Below are positions 5,000 to 9,997 of a stretch of DNA of 9,997 bases, in pieces (position 1 is the stretch's first letter; every line of letters begins with the position of its first letter). Under the pieces are notes generated by a model. The model did not search any database and had not been told where the DNA came from. It was given only the letters and a program-made list of their open reading frames with translations. A program made the position numbers and the translations under genes. Source of the stretch: Candidatus Levybacteria bacterium RIFCSPLOWO2_12_FULL_37_14 (GTDB lineage Bacteria > Patescibacteriota > Microgenomatia > Levybacterales > UBA12049). The DNA lies in assembly GCA_001782645.1 (NCBI GenBank), contig MFPH01000005.1:1-9997 (forward strand), read 5' to 3'.

Positions 5000-6337
5000 A
5001 TGAGCAGAATAATAGTAAATGGAGGGAAAAGGTTGATGGGGACGATTGGAGTTTCAGGGGCAAAAAATGTTGCCTTGAAAGCCATGGTTGCCGCATGCCT
5101 GACAGATCAAGAAGTGATAGTAAAAAACGTTCCTCTTATTTCAGACTTTATGGTAATGGTTGAAATAATCCGCGAGTTGGGCGGGGTGGTTAAAATCATC
5201 GATCATACAGCTCATATTCATATGAAAGAGTTTAAAAAAGAAAAAATATCTTTGGAAGAAGCAGCTAAAATTCGAACATCTGCTATGTTCTTGTCGCCTC
5301 TTTTGGCTCGAATGGACAAGGCGATTATTCCAAATCCCGGCGGATGCCGGATCGGAGCGCGTCCGATAGACAGAACCATAAAGGGGCTTGAAAAAATGGG
5401 ATACTTAGTGTCCTACAACAGTGATGATGGATTTTTCTACCTCAAAAAAGAAAGTAACTTTAAAAACAAAGAAGTTGTTTATAAATTCGAAAAAAGCACT
5501 CATACCGGTACGGAAACACTTATCATGATCAGCACGCTGATAAATGGTGCCAGAATAACTCTTGAAAATTGCGCAGCAGAACCCGAAATCGATGAATTGA
5601 TAAATCTTCTGAATCAAATGGGCGCCAAAATTTTAAGAACAAAAGAACGCACAATAGTTATTCAGGGCGTTGAGAAGCTAACCGGAACCGAATTTACAAT
5701 CGGCCCGGATAGAAATGAAATTGTTACTCTCGCAATTGCAGCAATTATTACCAAAGGCGACGTTCTAGTTAAAGGCGCACAAAGCGTTGATTTGTCGCCA
5801 TTTATTCAAAGATTGGAATTAGCTGGAGGAGGGGTGGAGCAAGGAGAAGAAGGAGTAAGATTCTTTTACAAGGGAAAGTTGACATGTGTTGATGTACAGA
5901 CTTCAAATTACCCCGGATTCATGACAGATTGGCAAGGTCCATGGGCAATATTAATGACTCAGGCAAAAGGTGTGGCTCAAATTCACGAAACAGTATACGA
6001 AAATAGATTTGGATATGTTGGGGAGTTAAAAAAAATGGGAGCGAATATAGACTTATTTAATCCGGACATTAAAGATCCGGAAAAAATTTACAATTTTAAT
6101 TTATCCGACAATAACCCTTCTTATTTTCATGCGATCAAAATTCAAGGTCCAACAAAATTGCATAATGGAGTAGTTGAAGTGTCAGATTTGCGGGCTGGAG
6201 CGACTTTAGTATTGGCAGCTTTATCTGCAGTTGGAGAAAGCGTAATTTTCGGAGCAGAGCATTTAGATAGGGGATATGAAAAGTTAGAAGAACGACTTAG
6301 AACATTGGGTGCAAGCATAAAAAGAGTTAGAGAATAA
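5000..6337 (+). CDS. murA: UDP-N-acetylglucosamine 1-carboxyvinyltransferase
   Basis: Transfers the enolpyruvyl group of phosphoenolpyruvate to UDP-GlcNAc, the first committed step of peptidoglycan synthesis. Of 445 residues, close to the family's usual length: SGAKNVALKAM (19-29) holds the K22-N23 pair; PNPGGCRIGARPID (111-124) is the active-site loop, with Cys116 in place of the catalytic C115 of E. coli, so the enzyme should be fosfomycin-sensitive rather than of the Asp-substituted kind; GPDRNEIVT lies mid-protein; YPGFMTDWQGP carries the general-base Asp; DLRAGATLVLAAL carries the conserved Arg near the C-terminus. It starts at the ATG five bases after murC, in a repeat with no Shine-Dalgarno, so translation may be coupled to murC. 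MurB, which reduces its product, is not in the window. Confidence 0.95.
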   Translation: MSRIIVNGGKRLMGTIGVSGAKNVALKAMVAACLTDQEVIVKNVPLISDFMVMVEIIRELGGVVKIIDHTAHIHMKEFKKEKISLEEAAKIRTSAMFLSPLLARMDKAIIPNPGGCRIGARPIDRTIKGLEKMGYLVSYNSDDGFFYLKKESNFKNKEVVYKFEKSTHTGTETLIMISTLINGARITLENCAAEPEIDELINLLNQMGAKILRTKERTIVIQGVEKLTGTEFTIGPDRNEIVTLAIAAIITKGDVLVKGAQSVDLSPFIQRLELAGGGVEQGEEGVRFFYKGKLTCVDVQTSNYPGFMTDWQGPWAILMTQAKGVAQIHETVYENRFGYVGELKKMGANIDLFNPDIKDPEKIYNFNLSDNNPSYFHAIKIQGPTKLHNGVVEVSDLRAGATLVLAALSAVGESVIFGAEHLDRGYEKLEERLRTLGASIKRVRE

Positions 6338-6343
6338 TTTTAG

Positions 6344-7084
6344 ATGAAAAAAATCGCAGCAATAATTTTAGCGGCAGGCAAAGGCAAGAGAATGAGTTCA
6401 AGAAAGATAAATAAAGTAGTTATTTCTTTGGGCAATAAGCAGATGATTCTTCACGCTATAGATAGACTCAAAGAGCTATTCATAACTCCAATTATCGTTG
6501 TTGTCGGATTTGCTAAAGAATCAGTTATAAAAGTTTTGAAAGACAGTGTTGTTTTTGCACATCAGAGTAAAAGACTTGGTACCGCGCATGCAGTTCTGTG
6601 TGCTTTGAAAAAACTTCCAAAAGATATCGATACGGTTTTAGTTTTTAACGGTGATGATTCTGCATTCTACACAAAAGATATAATACAAAATCTCATTAGA
6701 TCTCATTTGGAGAAAAATACAGCTTTATCTTTTTTGACAATAACAGTTGATAATCCAACAGGGCTAGGAAGAGTCATTAGAGATAGTAATGACAGAATAG
6801 CAGGAATTGTGGAGGAAAAAGATGCAACAAGTAACGAGAAGAAAATCAAAGAAATAAATCCGGCATGCTATATCTTTAAGGTTTCTTTTTTGAGACAATA
6901 TTTAAAGAAAGTTAAGAAAAGTCCGATAAGCGGAGAATATTATTTGACATCTTTAATAGATATTGCTATAAAAAATAAGGAAAGATTAGGGGCAGTAACG
7001 GGTGGGAAAATATTGTGGAGAGGAATAAATACTCCGCAAGAACTTGAGGAAGCAGAAAAATTGCTTTGCGCATCAGATAATTAA
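6344..7084 (+). CDS. glmU: GlmU-type GlcNAc-1-phosphate uridyltransferase (stand-alone domain)
   Basis: A nucleotidyltransferase that by motif should make UDP-GlcNAc from UTP and GlcNAc-1-phosphate. Of 246 residues: ILAAGKGKRM (8-17) is the NTP-binding loop, with Lys where GlmU usually has Thr; K24 matches the conserved K25; RLGTAHAV (77-84) binds uracil; FNGDD (101-105) carries the metal Asp; GLGRVIRD (140-147), IVEEKDAT (155-162) and EINPACYIF (170-178) match the GlmU sugar-binding segments; GINTPQEL (227-234) matches the GVN motif. The EEKDAT and EIN motifs favour GlmU over RmlA or GalU. The protein ends where the first domain of E. coli GlmU ends, and the acetyltransferase half is apparently the next gene, two bases on. 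It begins six bases after murA and has no Shine-Dalgarno. Confidence 0.85.
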   Translation: MKKIAAIILAAGKGKRMSSRKINKVVISLGNKQMILHAIDRLKELFITPIIVVVGFAKESVIKVLKDSVVFAHQSKRLGTAHAVLCALKKLPKDIDTVLVFNGDDSAFYTKDIIQNLIRSHLEKNTALSFLTITVDNPTGLGRVIRDSNDRIAGIVEEKDATSNEKKIKEINPACYIFKVSFLRQYLKKVKKSPISGEYYLTSLIDIAIKNKERLGAVTGGKILWRGINTPQELEEAEKLLCASDN

Positions 7085-7086
7085 TT

Positions 7087-7725
7087 ATGGATAACTTTAA
7101 AACAGAAAAATTTTTTGATCTTTCTACTTTTGCATACAGAGATATTTTTAATGATACGAATTACGTATGGGAAGCACTACCTAAAATAAAAGAATATATA
7201 GAAATGCAATTCAAAAGCGGTCAGCTCAAGGCCAATTACAAGGATAAAGACGATGTTTATATAGGGGAAGGGACAATAATTCAAGAAGGAGTAGTCATTG
7301 TGGGGCCCGCAATCATAGGAAAGTATGCTCTTCTGGGGCATGGCAGCTATATTCGCGAGAACTGTATGGTAGGTAATAACGTACAGCTTGGACATGCTGT
7401 CGAGGTTAAAGGCTCAATTTTTCTAGACGATTCCAAAGTCGCTCATCTCAATTACGTTGGGGATAGTATCGTTGGGGGTAAGGTAAATATTTCGGGTGGG
7501 GCAATGTTAGCAAATTACAGACTGGATAAAAAATCCATTATGGTTATTGCCGGAGAGGATAAAATCGAAACAGGTTTGGAAAAATTTGGTTCGATTGTAG
7601 GAGACAGATCGAATATTGGAGTAAATTCGGTTCTTAATCCTGGGACAGTTTTGGGAAAAAATACCGTTGTTTATCCTCTCGTCTGCGTGAAAGGGGTGCA
7701 CAAAGATAATGAAGTTATCAAGTAA
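7087..7725 (+). CDS. Left-handed beta-helix acetyltransferase resembling the GlmU C-terminal half
   Basis: A 212-residue protein with an N-terminal helical part (about 1-55), then hexapeptide repeats ([I/V]G... turns) from about 56 to 205 that form a left-handed beta-helix. It aligns by eye with the GlmU acetyltransferase domain: Arg90 (SYIRENC), Lys108 (VEVKGS), His120 and Tyr123 (AHLNYVGD), and Asn143-Tyr144 (MLANYRLD) fall at the E. coli R333, K351, H363, Y366 and N386-Y387 positions. It is therefore probably the partner that acetylates glucosamine-1-phosphate from acetyl-CoA, so that the two proteins do together what GlmU does as one. The N-terminal extension is not part of classic GlmU and may be a docking or acceptor element. 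Other beta-helix acyltransferases are possible, but the kept catalytic residues and the neighbours argue for this role. Its end overlaps the next gene by 17 bases. Confidence 0.72.
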   Translation: MDNFKTEKFFDLSTFAYRDIFNDTNYVWEALPKIKEYIEMQFKSGQLKANYKDKDDVYIGEGTIIQEGVVIVGPAIIGKYALLGHGSYIRENCMVGNNVQLGHAVEVKGSIFLDDSKVAHLNYVGDSIVGGKVNISGGAMLANYRLDKKSIMVIAGEDKIETGLEKFGSIVGDRSNIGVNSVLNPGTVLGKNTVVYPLVCVKGVHKDNEVIK

Positions 7726-8197
7726 AAAACCCATTGTGCTTTTCGACATCGATTACACTCTTTTCGATACAGCTTTATTCAAACAAAGTGGACTTTCGAT
7801 GCATAAGATCTATGCGGAAGTAACGCAAACCTTAGATGGTCTTAATAATTTTGCAACGCTTGGCATTTTTTCCAAAGGCGAAACACAATTTCAAAAAACC
7901 AAACTTGAAAAAACCGGAATGGCTAAATTTTTCAAAGAAGAAAATGTTCACATATTTGATAATAAAGACGCAAATTTAATAAAAATAATAGATAAATACA
8001 AAGGTCTTAAGATATTTATTATTGATGATAAATTGGAGATATTATATTCAGCCAAAATGTATATGGATCAACTTTTTACAATTTGGGTAAAAAGAGGTTG
8101 GTATGCGGAAAATCAAAAAGCAATTCCTGATTTTATCCCTGATGCGGAGGTTGAAAATCTTTCAGATGTTGTTAGAATAGTAAAGTCTAATGTGTAA
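7709..8197 (+). CDS. Small HAD-superfamily hydrolase
   Basis: A 162-residue protein with the haloacid-dehalogenase core: FDIDYTLFDT (12-21) is motif I with nucleophile D13 and acid D15; LGIFSKG (51-57) supplies the motif II Ser55; a Lys in QKTKLEKTG (62-70) is the likely motif III; FIIDDKLEI (103-111) is motif IV with the acidic pair D106-D107. Only about 30 residues lie between motifs I and II, leaving room for a very small cap. Most such proteins are phosphatases. Lying between the GlmU-like acetyltransferase and GlmS, it might act on a sugar phosphate, but the sequence does not show the substrate. The start overlaps the preceding gene by 17 bases and has an AAGGGG-type ribosome site (7691-7696) twelve bases before it, which suggests translational coupling. 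Confidence 0.75.
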   Translation: MKLSSKKPIVLFDIDYTLFDTALFKQSGLSMHKIYAEVTQTLDGLNNFATLGIFSKGETQFQKTKLEKTGMAKFFKEENVHIFDNKDANLIKIIDKYKGLKIFIIDDKLEILYSAKMYMDQLFTIWVKRGWYAENQKAIPDFIPDAEVENLSDVVRIVKSNV

Positions 8198-8200
8198 TCT

Positions 8201-9961
8201 ATGTGTGGTATATTTGGTTACGTTGGAAATAAGCAGCAAGCAGCAGATATTGTTTTGGAGGGATTAAAACTCCTTGAATATAGGGGTTATGACTCTTGGG
8301 GAATTGCTGTAAAGCAAGGAAAAAAATTAGTTTATGAAAAACATGTTGGGAAAATTGGGGACGCAAAAATAAATTTACCTCAAAGTGCACTAGGCATCGG
8401 GCATACAAGGTGGGCAACTCATGGGGGAGTGACAGAGAAAAATGCTCATCCTCATATGGATTGTACAAAAACAATCGCAGTTGTTCACAATGGAATTGTG
8501 GAGAATTTTCAGGAATTAAAAGAAGAACTTATCGAGAAAGGTCATAAATTTATTTCGGAAACCGACACGGAAGTTATCCCTCATCTGGTTGAAGAAAATC
8601 TTAAGCATGAGGGCTTTTCTTCTTCGGTTAGAGATGCATTTAATCTTCTCAAGGGTTTGAATGCGGTTGTTATTGCAAATGCAGTGTCCAAAGAGATAGT
8701 CGCGGCTAAGACAGGCTCCCCTCTTATTTGCGGCATTGGAGATGAAGAATTGCTTGTCGCCTCAGACGCCAGTGCCATCGTCAAACATACAAAAAAAGTC
8801 ATCTTCTTAAAAGACAACGAGATGGTAATTATGGGGAAGGATGTCCAGCTTTTATCTCTTCCGGAAGGAAAAAAATTGGAAGTGAAGCCAGAAAGAATTA
8901 CTTGGAGTTTTGAAATTTCAACCAAAGGAGACTTTTCGGACTTCATGATTAAAGAGATTCACGAGCAGCCAAATGTAATCCGGAATATTGCTGAAAATTA
9001 TTCAAGTCAAGTTGAAAAATTAGCAAAAGATGTTCAAAGAGCAAAAGGAACATTCTTTATCGGAGCAGGCACTGCATCATACGCGGCTTTGGCAGGAACT
9101 TACATGTTTTCAAAAATTGCGAAGAAGCATATAAATACCTCTGTAGCATCAGAATTTAATTATTTGGAAGATTTTTTGACGAAAGACAGTCTTATTATTG
9201 CTCTTTCGCAAAGTGGGGAGACTATCGACGTGGTTGAGCCTTTGATCCGTGCAAAAGAAAAGGGATGTAAGATTATCGCAATAACCAACACTTTAGGCTC
9301 CACAATTTACAGAATGGCAGATTGCAATATGCTTCTTAACGCCGGACCGGAAAAGGCAGTAGCATCGACAAAAGCATATATTGCGAAAGTTTCGGTCATA
9401 TTGATGCTGGCGTATTCTCTTGTTGGGCAAATAGAAAAAGCCAGAAATATTCTTCTTAAAACTGCGGATGAGATACGAAGATTACTTTCAAAAAAAACAG
9501 TTGATCAAATTAAAACGATCGCTAAAGCTTTAAGTAAAACAAAAAATATTTATGCAATAGGTCGAGGAGCTTCTTATTCTTCAGCTTTGGAGGCAGCCTT
9601 GAAAATCAAAGAAGTCTCTTATGTGCCAACGGAGGGACTTGCTGGAGGAGAATTAAAGCATGGAACAATTGCGTTAATCAGTAAGGGTACTCCCTGCATA
9701 GTATTTGCGCCACAGGATGAAACTTACGGGTCAATAATCTCAAATGCAATTGAAATTAAATCAAGAGGAGGAATGATTATTGGAATCGGATTTAAAAAAG
9801 AAGAAGTTTTTGATCATTTCATAGAAGTTAAAGATGTTGATTCCGGATCTTATATGGCTCAGGTTGTTGTGGCTCAACTTTTGGCATACAACATGGCAAT
9901 TGAATTAAGGCTGGATCCGGACAAGCCACGAAACCTCGCCAAGTCCGTTACGGTAAAATAA
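8201..9961 (+). CDS. glmS: Glutamine--fructose-6-phosphate aminotransferase (isomerizing)
   Basis: Makes glucosamine-6-phosphate from fructose-6-phosphate and glutamine, the entry step to UDP-GlcNAc. It is complete at 586 residues. The N-terminal glutaminase domain (about 1-215) begins MCGIFGYVG, where Cys2 becomes the N-terminal nucleophile, and has HTRWATHGG (68-76), HNGIVENF (96-103) and TDTE (121-124). Two SIS sugar-isomerase domains follow: FFIGAGTASY (285-294), SQSGET (336-341) and GPEKAVASTKAY (382-393); then AIGRGASYSSALEAALK (452-468) and EGLAGGELKHG (478-488) with the conserved Glu and His. The tail NLAKSVTVK matches the family's NLAKSVTVE except for its last residue. Trp33 replaces the Ala of the EYRGYDSAG motif. 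The gene starts three bases after the HAD gene, so there is no room for a glmS ribozyme; no Shine-Dalgarno is seen. It is the last gene in view. Confidence 0.96.
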   Translation: MCGIFGYVGNKQQAADIVLEGLKLLEYRGYDSWGIAVKQGKKLVYEKHVGKIGDAKINLPQSALGIGHTRWATHGGVTEKNAHPHMDCTKTIAVVHNGIVENFQELKEELIEKGHKFISETDTEVIPHLVEENLKHEGFSSSVRDAFNLLKGLNAVVIANAVSKEIVAAKTGSPLICGIGDEELLVASDASAIVKHTKKVIFLKDNEMVIMGKDVQLLSLPEGKKLEVKPERITWSFEISTKGDFSDFMIKEIHEQPNVIRNIAENYSSQVEKLAKDVQRAKGTFFIGAGTASYAALAGTYMFSKIAKKHINTSVASEFNYLEDFLTKDSLIIALSQSGETIDVVEPLIRAKEKGCKIIAITNTLGSTIYRMADCNMLLNAGPEKAVASTKAYIAKVSVILMLAYSLVGQIEKARNILLKTADEIRRLLSKKTVDQIKTIAKALSKTKNIYAIGRGASYSSALEAALKIKEVSYVPTEGLAGGELKHGTIALISKGTPCIVFAPQDETYGSIISNAIEIKSRGGMIIGIGFKKEEVFDHFIEVKDVDSGSYMAQVVVAQLLAYNMAIELRLDPDKPRNLAKSVTVK

Positions 9962-9973
9962 GTTTGTCCGGCG

Positions 9974-9988
9974 GATCCCCTTTGGATT
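9974..9988 (+). terminator. Weak hairpin with T-rich tail after glmS
   Basis: GATCC (9974-9978) can pair with GGATT (9984-9988, one G-T pair) around a five-base loop, followed by TTGTTTGTT up to the window end. It begins 13 bases after the glmS stop, the right place for the end of the operon. The stem is short and the window stops here, so this is only a possibility. Confidence 0.3.
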
Positions 9989-9997
9989 TTGTTTGTT

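Noticed and set aside
8197..8201. glmS ribozyme before glmS
   Set aside because: Only three bases separate glmS from the preceding gene and nothing like the ribozyme core is seen.
9913..9978. Interrupted inverted repeat GGATCC-GGACAA (9913-9924) and TTGTCC-ggc-GGATCC (9964-9978) spanning the glmS stop
   Set aside because: GGATCC is its own reverse complement, the loop is 39 bases with a three-base bulge, and one arm codes a conserved part of GlmS. Chance is the simpler reading.
1..9997. TGA recoding as in Gracilibacteria or Absconditabacteria
   Set aside because: No gene ends in TGA, but none contains an in-frame TGA as a sense codon either; ten gene ends are too few to conclude more than standard-code compatibility.

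Overview
This AT-rich window looks like chromosomal sequence from a small-genome, uncultivated bacterium, most likely a member of the Candidate Phyla Radiation (Patescibacteria). The grounds are: tightly packed peptidoglycan genes with gaps of 2-7 bases; few Shine-Dalgarno sequences; a MurE without its usual N-terminal domain; a GlmU split into two proteins; and a diversity-generating retroelement (DGR) with a target protein of the kind I recall from that group. The phylum is inferred from style, not from a marker gene. The ten gene ends in view use TAA (8) or TAG (2), never TGA, and all genes read through in the standard code.

Region 1 (1-2390) is a complete DGR. It holds the 3' part of a target gene (1-567) whose last 40 or so codons are the variable repeat (VR); a hairpin beyond the target stop; a reverse transcriptase on the minus strand (637-1689); an Avd-type four-helix-bundle accessory gene on the plus strand (1675-2037); and a non-coding template repeat (TR, 2226-2349) ending in a terminator-like hairpin (2360-2388). 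Aligned by hand over 124 positions, TR and VR differ at 25 sites, and 24 of these are template adenines replaced by G, T or C. That is the signature of adenine-specific mutagenic retrohoming. The target, Avd and TR read one way and the RT reads the other. The RT and Avd start codons overlap head to head by 15 bases. The target stop codon itself falls on a TR lysine codon (AAG to TAG), so retrohoming may have set the protein's end.

Region 2 (2389-9961) is one plus-strand gene run for cell-wall precursor synthesis: murE, murC, murA, a GlmU-type uridyltransferase, a GlmU-type left-handed beta-helix acetyltransferase, a small HAD-fold protein and glmS. A promoter (TTGAAG, 18-base spacer, TATAAT) sits directly against the DGR hairpin and would start transcription at or within a base or two of the murE ATG, giving a leaderless mRNA. 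In pathway order, GlmS makes glucosamine-6-phosphate from fructose-6-phosphate. GlmM, not in view, would make the 1-phosphate. The acetyltransferase and uridyltransferase then make UDP-GlcNAc. MurA starts UDP-MurNAc synthesis, and MurC and MurE add amino acids 1 and 3 of the stem peptide. MurB, MurD, MurF and GlmM are absent from the window.

Three short arrays of 7-base repeats lie in murE and at the murC/murA junction. Two of them use the same heptamer in the same frame, so the same peptide (ELRIKN) appears in two unrelated places. No tRNA, rRNA, CRISPR array or insertion sequence was seen. The only gene-free stretch near 300 bases is 2038-2425, which is occupied by the TR and its flanks.
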